DNA from: Parelaphostrongylus tenuis
Lineage: Eukaryota; Nematoda; Chromadorea; Rhabditida; Metastrongylidae
Length of the DNA: 64,000 bases
Assembly: GCA_019055375.1 (NCBI GenBank)
Contig: JAHQIW010005159.1
Location: 62,001-126,000 of the forward strand
Direction: 5' to 3'
Below are positions 40,501-50,700 of this stretch, in pieces. Below the pieces are notes generated by a model, which was given only the letters and a program-made list of their open reading frames with translations, was not told the origin of the DNA and did not search any database. Every line of letters begins with the position of its first letter. The first letter of the stretch is position 1. Position numbers and translations under genes: made by a program.

Positions 40501-43500
40501 GATACGGGTCTTTACGTTCTGTCGAACACGAACTTTTTTTAGGAACTGGCTTAAACGAACCACAGCTACCAAATCTAATTTTATAGCGCTGCGCTTCTCA
40601 TTACAACTTTTCCCAATTACAGAAAAAATAGAAACAAAAAAACAGCTTAGTTTTATTATGACCTCATATTCTAATTGACAATACTGACGCAAATTGCACA
40701 ACGTCAATCACAATTTCCATCTTTGCAGCAATTCTTACTAAACAAAGTTCCTTTCTTTGAAACTCTTCAACTAGCTTTGCCACCACTATTCATATCGTCA
40801 CCATATGCGGCCATTGATACTGCTAGATCACATAAAAGTAGCTTTTTTGATAAGCGGAGAAATCACATCAGATATAACCGCATTTTCTTACGTGGGATTT
40901 CGCAAGCATACAAGAACACTTTCAAATCATGTCTATGAGAAAAACTGCTGAAAAGAATCCACTATTTGAAATATAACACCTTTCCACTCATAGGTCCTTG
41001 CTGACCCTCATCGAGACCGACAGCTTACGTTTAGGCTCTATATGCAAGGAGTGGATCTTTCAACTTGTGACTACGATAAGCGGACACCATTGCATGTGGC
41101 AGCATGTGAGGAGCGATCTCACGATGGTGAAATTTCTTGTGAATGTTGCCAAAGTTGATGTGACTGTTCATGACAGGTAACCTAGTAGATTTCTCACATT
41201 TACAATAGATATCTCTTAAAAATCGAGGCGCATCATCTAATGAAATGGGTTTCACGCATACAAGGTCTCTAGTGCTATTCAACCAACGTGATTTGAACAC
41301 TCTGTACTTTTGAAGTACTTTTTGGATTGTTGGGCTAGTACAACATTTCTAAATAATTTTATTTTGCTAACGTTTACGCCTTTATCATCTTCGTGGTATT
41401 CAAAAAAGTATTGATTGTTTATACCGTCAATAAGTAAAGGCCTGTTTTAGAACTATCCATACATAGACAACCGACAAATGTGATACCAACATCACGGGAT
41501 GCATTACACTTCAGAAAAGCATAGCTCGTCGAATAACGGTAATGGACAAACATTCACACTGTGCAAGGATCACCATCGAGCTGGATTACTTCATTTAAGC
41601 CATATTGAACTCCACTGCATTCAGCTCGATGTGACAAGGAGTGGCTGTGGTCCGTCGAGTGGGATAATTTAGGCGTCTGTAGAAGTTGGAGCTTATAAGA
41701 CATCAGCCCAATGGAACTGTTTACCAGCCCATGGTAGCTCAATAATTCAAGAAAATATGCATTGGATGCATCGAATATGGAAAAACCAGCTGTTAGAGCT
41801 GTTGCAAGTAGAAAGTTAATAACTAGTTGGAAATGCCAGTACTATTATAAGAAAATGTCAACAAGGCGATATGTCAGGTGCAAAAAATTCAGATTTTTTC
41901 TATCATGCATCTGCCTAGAAATGTCGCTATCACCCTAGTATTTATCTTTTCAATCGAAATATTTTATCGCTCGCATTGAGGACTTTACTTTTTGCAAAAT
42001 ATAAATCTGTACGCGTTTTAATTACATTAGGCGGCATTAATAATATCGTCATAGTTTCGCTGCACTTGAATTTTATTTAGTGCAACTAAGCCACTGAAAA
42101 CACGTATAGAGGTAAAGACCTGGTAAAAACGTGAAGACGTTAAGAAAACTACTCCGCTATAAGATAAATTAATTGGATTTGCTATCAAAGAAATTGAAAA
42201 GTATTTTGTTGTTAACATTTGATTATCTACTTCAGATGGGATCGTACCGCTCTAGACGACGCTCGGTTCTTCAAACACAACGAGTGCGTGCAGTTTCTAG
42301 AAGCAGCTACTAAGAAGGTGAATTTAGGCTCAATGAACGCACTCAAATCTATTTCCGCAAATGTTCGATAATGGGTAACGCATTTGCTGCGATACTCAGT
42401 CATCCACCAAACTGCCTCAGAGCCATATTTGATGCAGTAGTTCTGAATATCCGTTGAGCAGCGTTTTGCAAACAGTTTGCTGATCCATATGTAGACTCAC
42501 CATTCCTCTGTAGGGACGATCAATAGGTAGGAAGAGCCGTTTAACTGAAAGGGATGTGCTGCCGAAATTCCGAAGGAAAAGCCTTACACATTTGTAGAAG
42601 TTCTAGCAAAAGTAAGAATGCAATAAGGCATCTACAAATTTTTCTGAAGGAAACAATCTAACTCCTCGACAAAGTATAAGTGATAATTAGCTACTCCCAC
42701 AATTTGACTCTTAGAGGAGATCAATAAATGAGACTTGTTCGGCTAACTTTTTGACGTTATCGTGTTCTTCAGAAGCGATGATTCGAGCCGATTGTCTAGA
42801 CTCGCTCGACCTCGTTGTAGGTCTTCGTCTTCATTGCCCTTTGAGCTGAATCCTTTTCTGTGAAGCACTACTCGAATAAAGGAACTCATTTGGGGACGTC
42901 CTTATATACAGAACGGATGAATTACACACTTGATTTTTCCTGGCAATCTCTCCTGATGCACTTGGTCCAACTATCGCCTAGCAGAAAGCATAAAAATAGC
43001 TTGAAAGCAGACTTGCCTTTGACATCGACATCATAAAATAAAAGCAAAGCTCTCGTGGTTGATCAATCCCTGCGTGATGTGCCATGCAATCGTCTTCAAT
43101 TTTTATCTTCGTTTGAGGTGATTGAATGCATATTTGGCCTTCACAATGACTCGCGGTGACGCTGTATCGAGTCAATGCTGCTCATCCTCCCAGACAAGTC
43201 CGAGACAGTCTGGTATCAACTTAGCGATACAGGAGGGATGGAGGACTTGGTGGGCCATAAGCGCGAGATCGAACCATTGACCTTGTGTATGCGCAGAGCA
43301 TCTCTAACCACTGCGCCACATTTGCTAAAATGCCCGACATTATCAATTAATTATTGGTTTTTCTATGAATAACTCAAAATGTGATACAATTTAAAACATA
43401 ACTGATAGTGTTTTTGCCAACACAAACCAGGATTTGGTTTGTGTTTCTAACTGATTCAGTCATACAGAGGCACTGATGTTTTCAATGGTCAAGTTTGGCT

Positions 43501-45999
43501 ATAACTACGACAGATGCTGTAGATGTTATTTGAAAGACAAGAACCATTCACTGACACTCTTGCTGCCGCTCTTGCTAATTAGTTCTGTGGCCTACCGCTA
43601 ATTCTTGCTTCTCAAAGGTTTCGTTCGTTAGGACTCGGAATCTGAGTGCAAAAAAACGTTATCGCCAAAATACGGAAGGGCGTGTAGGTAGACAATGATG
43701 GGTTTCCTGCAATAAGCACAGCATCAAGCGTTGATTTGGCTCAAGAGATCTTCACCGACTTGTCTGCGAGGGTAGCAGCACCGAACTGTTATATTGGGAA
43801 GCAACCGTATATCATTTTGCAAACCAGAAATGCTTTCAAATACTTTTGTGTTCAAATAGTGCTGAATACATTACTCATCTACGAGAAATCGATCGGCGCC
43901 TATCGTTCTATTTTTGTATAACTCTCTTATTTTCAAACTCCCAAGACCGACTGCCTGTTAGCCTCGGCATGCTTCAAAGCAATTCCTGATTTTCTTCTTT
44001 AAGCCAAACACGAGGTGATACATTTAACTTTATTTGACAGCTAACGTTTCGGCAGTTTGCCTTCTTCAGAGCCTAGAAAGGTCACATTGTCCGCAGTCCA
44101 AGCAGTCAAAACCTCCATTAAAGCACAAAATCAACTCTCAACATAGTTGCCGCTTTTTACATGTGTTCCACCAAATGATTCAACAGGAAACCCTCGGAAG
44201 GAGATCACATAGGCTTATAATGCACGCTATCCATCAAAATAACAGTCTTGTATACTGACTCGAATCACGTGTGATAACGAGGCATTCCTCCCTGCGGTTC
44301 ATAGTTGGATTGGTGGTATTAATCCAAAGTGCTTCAAGAAGTTTTCGCGCTGATGTTCTTTGATCCTGCGCAAGGATGATGACTTCGATCTCATGTCAGC
44401 TCCGACGTGTTTCTATTCTCTATGCGTACCTAGCTGGGTGTTCCGTCTATTGAGACGCTTGTCAGCTAGGTGTTCTTCTATGCGCGCATGGAGCGGCCTA
44501 CCCGTTTCGCTAATATAATTTTCGCTACACGCTTTACAAGAAATTAGGTAGACTGCGCCTATGCTCATGCAATTACCTCCTCTGTCATTAGGACATATTT
44601 TACAATCTTTCATTATACAGAGACGGTCATATAAGCAGTTGCGAACTAGTTGGCGTCCTAGGGTATTCGGTGGTATTTCAATAATGGCCACCGATTGCTC
44701 CAAACCCGCTCTTTTCAAATATCGTTTTATAACTGTACTAATCTCATTGAAAAGAACGGGTAGATGAACGAGACTTTCCTTCTATTAGAATTTTCGTCCG
44801 GAGGCATACTCTTTCCTCTGAGCCTAAGCCGAGGGGTTACAAATTCGTATCCATTAAAAGTGGCTATTTCCCGAGCCATTTTCACAGATTCTACTCTCTG
44901 CCCCTCCCCGGTACCTACATTGGCTGCTGTTTGAAACATGTTTTTTACTAACGCCTTTTTCGTATGTGAGGATGAGAAGAGAGATAGTGAACCAGGACAC
45001 TCATATTAATTGGCTTTCGGCACCACTTTGTTATGCAGCCGCTCTCGGTTAAGCTTATTTGCACGTTTAAGAATGGGAGCCAATCGTCTTTTGGTATCTC
45101 ACGGGTGAATTCTACATACTCCGACTGCTCATTCAACAATCTAAACCAATTATCTAGCTTCTCTTAAGTGAAGTAGATAATCAAACAATCATCTACATAC
45201 CTACAGTGAGAGTAATGGCCGGAGATCCATCACTGGTGATTCCACTTTCGACACAAGGCATTCGCCAGGCAAGGTGCCAGTCATTGCCCATTGCCAGTCC
45301 TTTCATTTGAGCATAATATTTCCCGGACCATCTGAAGACTGAGCAGTTCAGGCAGTCTTTTAATAGGACCATGAACTGCTCAATTCACCAGCCATACATG
45401 TTTGCAGCTCTATGGTGTTGTATCAGAAGCTCATGTGTGGCTTGCAATGCGGAGCCATTCGACACGTTGGTATATAGAGCAGTACGTCGAATGACTCCAT
45501 TACGTACACGTTGTTCGAGTTCGCGTTACGTAGACGATCCAGGAACATCTGATTTTCTTCGGATGGGCTGAAATGTGTCCTAGCAAGTGGGGTATTATTA
45601 AAGTCAAGAACCATGCTATCCTATCCGTCGGTCCGCCTACACAGCTGATGATGGGTCTAGCTTTGAATATAGATGGATTGTTAGACATTAGATCATTAGT
45701 GGACACCAACTTAAGTGTTTTTATAAGTAAGTGTTAGACTGGACATGTTGGTGACTGGATATCCATTTGAGATATAATTGATGGTTAAAAACCTGCCGCT
45801 TTTGCCTAATATGCTTTCTTCTGCTTTTTATTACTTTCAACAACATAGAGCTCACGAGCTGTGAGAGCTGCAAAAATATAGTAGATTTCAGTCGGACTGC
45901 CGCCCTCAGTCAATCTCATCCGTGGAATCTGAGGATGATATGTCATTGAAGGACGACGATCGCCCTACTTTTACCATTGATAACATTGGAAACAGTTAG
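25530..45999 (+). CDS. glna: Glutaminase with C-terminal ankyrin repeats, 16 exons, three frameshifts
   Basis: Hydrolyses glutamine to glutamate and ammonium. Exons: 25530-25763, 25867-26015, 27209-27314, 28503-28607, 29714-29798, 30977-31054, 34487-34578, 34684-34742, 37266-37347, 37419-37522, 37876-37989, 39204-39335, 39966-40120, 41035-41176, 42236-42317, 45892-45999, giving about 607 residues (human GLS is 669). N-terminal helical region [14 protein letters not shown]. Catalytic Ser-x-x-Lys in FCVQSVAK (about residues 212-215), [32 protein letters not shown] and [11 protein letters not shown] carry the known substrate-binding positions. Ankyrin repeats start at [19 protein letters not shown]. 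Exons 10, 11 and 14 each contain one extra base that breaks the frame, although all splice phases fit once it is discounted. The start Met is preceded in frame by a stop; Met at 25575 is an alternative. The last exon rests on phase, a good acceptor and an acidic ending, and is the least certain. Family sure; intactness unsure. Confidence 0.88.
26050..26800 (+). repeat. Unclassified dispersed repeat, family A
   Basis: Diverged copy of 7880-8640, beginning just after glutaminase exon 2. Contains a G-rich patch near 26410-26440. Confidence 0.6.
27560..27573 (+). repeat. Poly-C tract
   Basis: A run of C in a glutaminase intron. A similar run lies at 30250-30265 in the next intron but one. Such tracts are also prone to assembly length errors. 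Confidence 0.85.
28730..28860 (+). mobile_element. tRNA-derived SINE, family 2
   Basis: GGCCTCGGTGGTGTAATGAT with CGGGTTCATTGC, then GCTTACCACTCAATCCTCTT, aligned with 790-950. In the glutaminase intron after exon 4. Confidence 0.65.
31735..31777 (-). ncRNA. Hammerhead ribozyme motif with well-paired stem I
   Basis: Minus strand: stem I strand GTGCTG, CTGATGA, stem II GGC-TGTAAT-GCC, GAAAC, loop ACGC, then GCT and the second stem I strand TAGCAC. Six stem I pairs form (one G-U). The base expected to be U just before the cleavage site is C here, so this copy may cleave poorly. A further inverted repeat (AGCAC...GTGCT) overlaps stem I at 31724-31740. It lies in a glutaminase intron. Confidence 0.65.
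33200..34165 (+). mobile_element. Heavily decayed RTE fragment in a glutaminase intron
   Basis: Starts with CCTAAACAGGATTGACAGAAC, shared with the 58.3 kb RTE, passes through a degraded reverse transcriptase, and ends in the RTE C-terminal [15 protein letters not shown] part. Same strand as the host gene. Stops throughout. Confidence 0.65.
34743..36190. other. Glutaminase intron 8, first part: no feature seen
   Basis: AT-rich sequence between exon 8 and the repeats at 36.2 kb. No conserved frame or repeat recognised. Confidence 0.5.
36195..36260 (-). repeat. Penelope-type 3' tail motif
   Basis: On the minus strand TTTTGAAGAAGGTGAAAGCG is followed by TTGAAACGTTCAGCC, a diverged copy of the box-hairpin-box motif. 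Confidence 0.45.
36640..36700 (-). ncRNA. Hammerhead ribozyme motif, left arm of palindromic element
   Basis: On the minus strand CTGATGA is followed by a perfect stem II (GACC-GTCAA-GGTC), then GAAAC, a short stem III (AC-ACAT-GT) and GTA at the expected cleavage position. Stem I is only partly paired (CGA with TTG). Core residues fit the CUGANGA...GAAA consensus. Short stem III is known from hammerheads of animal retroelements. Activity is not shown by sequence alone. Confidence 0.65.
36985..37042 (+). ncRNA. Hammerhead ribozyme motif, right arm of palindromic element
   Basis: CTGATGA at 37002-37008, a hairpin AACC-GTCAT-GGTC, CGAAAC at 37021-37026, then a short stem III (AC-ATGT-GT) and GTT at the cleavage position. 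Stem II has an A where the left-arm copy has G, weakening its first pair. Stem I pairs for two bases only. Confidence 0.55.
37504..37506 (+). other. glna: Frameshift in glutaminase exon 10 (extra C)
   Basis: The frame reads SLSVMAA up to a CCC run and continues as TLANGG only if one C is removed. The exon is 104 bases where phase requires 103. Confidence 0.75.
37897..37902 (+). other. glna: Frameshift in glutaminase exon 11 (extra A in A6 run)
   Basis: VCPITNEK reads up to a run of six A. The conserved continuation [20 protein letters not shown] needs only five. Confidence 0.75.
39650..39760 (+). repeat. Unclassified dispersed repeat, family C fragment
   Basis: Partial copy (GCGTTCCTGTGACGTTCTAT, GATTGCCGGGAG) in the intron between glutaminase exons 12 and 13. 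Confidence 0.4.
41106..41114 (+). other. glna: Frameshift in glutaminase exon 14 (extra G)
   Basis: The ankyrin segment reads TPLHVAACE, then shifts; [11 protein letters not shown] follows if one G is dropped. The exon ends in the expected phase only with this correction. Confidence 0.7.
42720..42960. mobile_element. Half of the short inverted-repeat element
   Basis: Resembles the left half of 2770-3170 (AGTCGGCTAA-like end, GTTCTTCAGAAGCG box, and the internal GGGGACGTCCTTATATACA region). The right half is missing. Confidence 0.5.
43020..43345 (-). mobile_element. tRNA-derived SINE, family 1, second copy
   Basis: Reverse complement resembles 60540-60840 over its whole length, from the tRNA-like head (GCGCAGTGGTTAGAGATGC) to the GATCAACCACGAGAGC end. 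It lies in the last glutaminase intron. Confidence 0.75.
44030..45750 (-). mobile_element. Penelope-like retroelement (reverse transcriptase plus GIY-YIG), decayed
   Basis: Minus strand, in order: [19 protein letters not shown] (about 45650), a YVDD catalytic motif ([11 protein letters not shown], about 45200), [19 protein letters not shown], then a GIY-YIG nuclease (44718-44413) with [20 protein letters not shown]. The usual YIGET glycine is Ser here. Frame changes near 45570 and 45170 and at 44940 make it inactive. The 3' end carries a box-hairpin-box motif at 44041-44072. It lies in the last glutaminase intron, antisense to the gene. Confidence 0.85.
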
Positions 46000-46140
46000 A
46001 AGCGCTTCTGGGATTATAGTGATGAGTTGTTGATTCACTTTACCTAATTGAACGTTGTGATAGCTATGGAACAATGTATTTCTTCATTGTTACTGAATCG
46101 CTTAGATTTGTACCATAAATCAACTCATTTTACAAATTGG

Positions 46141-46146
46141 AATAAA
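46141..46146 (+). promoter_or_regulatory. Probable polyadenylation signal of glutaminase
   Basis: This AATAAA lies about 140 bases after the proposed glutaminase stop at 45997-45999. It supports the choice of 45892-45999 as the last exon. Confidence 0.45.
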
Positions 46147-47009
46147 AATTCTTAGAAGATGTATAAATTTGATATGATCATGAGTATGTACCAGCTATTT
46201 GGAATTCTATAGAAATTTCTTCATGATAAAGATTTACTTTCAAACACTGAAGAAATTGAGTCCTTTCTTCAGGTCTTTCTTTGACATTTCGCGAACTTTC
46301 AAAATCATGAATGACAAGCAAAAGTATAATCAAATAGATGCAAAGCAAAAACTTCCATCAAAATTCCTTTTGAGAATCAACTTTTTCTCTGCTTTACGAT
46401 ATTTCTTCCACAACAACATAAGTCAAAGTCCCAAGCAAAAAAGGTAAAGTTGATGCCCTGAAGAAAGTTTAGTGTTGAATGAATTATGAATGCCAGTAAA
46501 ATTCAAAACATGAAGATATTTAATGGATTCGAGCCACAATCATTCTTTTCGGACAGCATACGTTCGCGCTAGCACATCAAGGCATTGGTTCTGTCTTTCC
46601 CCCAGTTTTGCTTTAACCACAATCGGTTGCTATACGCAAAACAGCCGAATCGATTTGAAAAACACAAGCCAGTATCAAGCGCCCCCAAGCCAAAACTGCA
46701 GTTAATATAAGTAGAATTATTTGTGACGCGAATATTATCACTTGCACCATCTTTGAAGACTGCCCCAAGACCTTGAAAAAGCCAATTTTCGAGAAATTTT
46801 TTGCACTCGGCAATTTGATCCTGCGATAGTTTCAGTTTTTTGTACTTTTTAGGTATACAGAATACTCTAATGGTTACGATACGGTATGAGGTTCTCAGGT
46901 TAGATTTAGAGGAAATTTTATGCTCCCAAACTGTAAGTCTGGCAAAAATAAGGTTTCTTTTCTCCTGCTTTTTATCTCTAACGAAGTAAGTACAGCTATT
47001 TAACGCTGC

Positions 47010-47740
47010 CTAAAAGGAGCAGATTTGGATAATTCGGCAGCAATAGCTGAAACAGCCTCAAAGACACTAAAGCGTCAACTAGTCCGCAACCGACTATATG
47101 ACCGCCTTTGCGAAACCAGTGACTGCAAAGTTTGCCCAAACGACAGAGACGGCGACTGCATGATCGGGTGCAATTTACCTCATCTCTTCCGAGGCATGCG
47201 GGGATGAGTACATTGGCGAAACAAGTAGACCAGTACTCCACCGTGTAAAAGAACACCTACTTGGGTTACGCGATTGCGATCTAAAAGCCCTACTAGACAC
47301 GCATAGGGATCAAATACATACAGGGTAATGTTAGAAGTCAAATTCATGATCCTGGCACAGGAATCGAAAACATCTGCGGGTAAAAATTTGAAAGCCTTCT
47401 GGATTCATAGCAAAGGCCCAAAAATTAACCAAAGAGAGGAGTGCCTAGTAATCACGTCTGACCTCTAACCATACCTCCGGCAGATCTTTCCCGGCCTGAG
47501 TTAGGCACAGCCCACTGATGCACTAACCCTAAGCGGCTGGTCTTCAATAAATTAGTGATAGACCCATAACATCAAAACAGCGAGTGTTTTAAATGAAGCT
47601 TTCACTATTCGATCGAAAATTCATTTCTGACGTTTTCTGCTGGTGTTATGGAGGTTTTGGCTCAGTGGATTGTGGATAAATATGATCTTTCCAAGCTCTG
47701 AAGGAGACGACCCACCGAAGCGTTAGCCACCTCTAATATT
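47010..47740 (+). mobile_element. Penelope-like element, GIY-YIG and 3' end
   Basis: Plus strand: KRQLVRNRLYDRLCETSDCK and CPNDRDGDC, a frame change near 47165, then GAIYLISSEACGDEYIGETS with the YIGET motif intact, to about 47320. The 3' end at 47690-47730 has the box-hairpin-box motif and matches the copy at 53.6 kb. Confidence 0.8.
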
Positions 47741-48049
47741 GTGATATTCATGATGCATTACTAACTGTATTGTTGTTTGCTTCGCTCATAATCAATATAT
47801 AATTTAAATAGCATCTCGGAACGCCTAAACGGAAAAAATACTCATTATTCAAACCACGCCGAGGTTAGTTGATAGTAGGCCCTGAGATTTATTACAAACT
47901 GTTCCAGTTACATGATGCTCGGGAAGACTTGAAAAGATCTCTTCTGCTGAGCAAATACTTTTCAATAAACCAAGCATAAATCACAGCGAATTTGAAACAT
48001 ACCTGTTTTTAATAAAACTGTTTCAGGACGTTGTAACACTGAAATCAAA

Positions 48050-49300
48050 ACTGTGTTTCACACTTTGCCCCCTTATCGCATGCATTGTACAAGGCGCAGA
48101 AAAAATTGTGATAATTCTGTGTTTACGCATTTTCAACAGCGCTGTAATATTTTTCTTTAATAGTGATGATTTTGTCAAATTCTTTCTTCAGTTTTGGTCT
48201 AGAATCATTTTTTTCTAATTGTCTATTCTCAAGTGTGCTCAAGTTATTGATCGCAGAAATCAACGTATTGCAGAGCTGAGCTCCGCAAGGTGCTAATGAA
48301 AGCGGCCGACATTGAAAAGGAGATTGTTTCAAATCAGCATGTGTCTACTGAGCTGTGAAACGATGCAGGGAGATTGGAGGGACTAAATGCCATCCTCGAA
48401 AAGGTCGTTCAACCAATTCGCCAGCTCTGGAAAACATTCAAAAGCCCACTGCCAAGTTCAACGATTTCCAGCCCTCAATGCTCAATATAGCTTGAGAAAA
48501 GCGAGATCAGCGAGTGGAGAGTTTGAAACATTGTTAAAAATGAGCTAAAGCTGCGCTGTTACAAGATCGCTTGTGTTTACTTTTTTAGCAAGAAGATGAA
48601 AGACAAACGGCTTTTAAAGGCTCGTTAAATGATTTGTGACAGCTGTTGATCGTCCGTCGAAGGTACTTTTCACTGATGAGAAGTTATAGCGGTCGTACCA
48701 CTCCACAACCGCCAGAATCGACATCAACTTTCCGATAAGGGTCAGCAGAAGTCCTTAGAAGTAAAAACAATAGGACGTAGCCATTTTCCCGCCTCTGTGA
48801 TGCTCTGTGCGAGAATTTGCCCCATTATAAAGGCGCCGTTGGTCTTCATCAACAGAAACACCAAAATGAACGCTGCTAGCTAAAAGGAGAGAATTTTTAG
48901 GGGGCGCACTGAAGCCTTGGAGTACTCAACACTTCGGTGTCGATGGACTGAAGCTGTGGCAGGATTGAGCTCCTGCGCATTCGGCCCGCTCTGCGATTGA
49001 TTGTCATCTGTCAGGTGGTGCTTCCAGGCTTTTGGGGCATGGACATTTGGCCGTCAAACTCACCGGATGTCAACCCATTGGATTACTCTGCGTGGCTCAT
49101 TGTAAAGGAAGAAGTCTCGAGTGCCCTCGACACTGCCATAGAGTGCGCCTAAGACGGCTTTGGCAAGTGCTTGGAACGGAATTACGATGGAAACTTGTGC
49201 GAACATAGCTGAAACTTTTGGCAAACGACTTTGTAAGTGTATAGAGACCAAGGAGACAATTCTGAGAGTTTGCTTTGAGCCTCTTTGTTTATTGTTCTGA
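48050..49300 (+). mobile_element. Decayed Tc1/mariner-superfamily transposase remnant
   Basis: Plus-strand pieces read LFTDEK (about 48667), then WPSNSPDVNPLDYSAW (about 49052-49100), the hallmark of IS630/Tc1-mariner DDD/E transposases, then a short C-terminal tail near 49200. Many stops intervene. Terminal repeats were not found. Confidence 0.65.
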
Positions 49301-49689
49301 TGGTTGATCTAGTGAACGTGATCATTCCTCAAATTCAATAAATGCGTTTGTATATGCAGATGTTTTTGCTGTTGAAATGCCTGAAAAATGACCAAAACTT
49401 TCCCGCCTTATGTAGTTATATGAAAATTCCACTTCGTAGAGAAATTCAGGTCTTTGTACTAAATTTTAAATAGAACTGTATTAAAAAATTTTTGAGTTAA
49501 GTTTTTTCATTTTCGTTTTTCTATTACCAAATTAACTCGCTGAGGTAACTGAACCTAAGCCTCCTAAACAGGCACGAAAAGCATTTGGGCGCGTAGCGAA
49601 GAACTTGAAGCATCAAAGGCATGAGTTTTACCTATAATTTTTCTTCAAAATGGAGAAAGAACTCTATATTTAATGGCAAAAATGGCGCG

Positions 49690-50070
49690 ACACATGTGAA
49701 AAGAAGAGGAATCACGATTCACAGTGAGCCGACTACGTATCAATTCACGGCCTCTCGCACACTCTGGCCGACAAGCAGTGCGCGACGTGTGTGAAACTCA
49801 ATCTTATTTTCGCTGCTGCAGTGCGATGTAAAAGTCATTTTAGAAAACAGAAAGCCTGTTGGGCATTGAATTTACGCTAGTGCATGATTGCTGATTGTCG
49901 AAAGAGTTCAAACCAGCGAGAAATGCTCTGAAACGTAGTGGGTGCAAAATGCAACATTTTTGTCACTACTGCAGCGCTTTTTCGAACTACAGCGATTTAT
50001 GCTTCCGTGTGATTAAAGATAAGTCTAGTAAAACAGTTTCTCTCTCGCAATGAAGGCCCTTTCAGAAACA
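49690..50070 (-). repeat. Unclassified dispersed repeat, family A fragment
   Basis: The reverse complement matches the middle of family A around GCAGCGAAAATAAGATTGA. Confidence 0.4.
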
Positions 50071-50114
50071 ATTTTCGGTAACGGAAATCGATCTTTGGAA
50101 ACCATTCTGCGTAA

Positions 50115-50700
50115 CCGAACATGTACCTCCTGTATCATCCGTCGATCGTTGAGTGACTCAGTCAACTTATGTACAACTTCCATTCTTCCCTAAATGCTAT
50201 GGTGTACAAAAGTAGCCTAAATAGGTTTTTGCCGTTGCAGGGACTCGTTGAGCATCGCAACTTTACCCTAGAATTCTAGTGAACAATACTGACCATCGGG
50301 TCTGTTTCTAAAATCCTAATAACTCCATTCGGTAACGTCAAGTGACCATCGGTGCCGTTCAAACACTTTATGTGTCCGACTTGACTGATCCTCAATGACG
50401 TAGCGTTTAGAACAGCGTCTTTAATTTTGATCATTGATATAGGTAGAAATTTTATCTTTTCTCTAATTTCAACAGATTGGTGACATTCTTAGCATTGACT
50501 TTTCAGCGCCTGATAATTATTCATGCTACGAATGTAGCGGTAAAGTTTCAAATGATTGTGTGAAAACGGATTGAATAGTTAAGTAGAAAGGTAGATATTC
50601 ACTTGGGTGCTCTTCATTCTCCGGTACATATTTGATGCTCCTAAAACTTCCCATAGCCACTCGCATCATTCTTCTCACTGTAGACTAGGTAAAACACAAT
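50115..50700 (-). mobile_element. Heavily decayed RTE 3' end
   Basis: Minus-strand counterpart of 15565-16070, recognised by GTATCATCCGTCGATCGTTGAGTGACTC at its 3' side (given here in part) and the aligned C-terminal region. No open frame survives. Confidence 0.6.
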
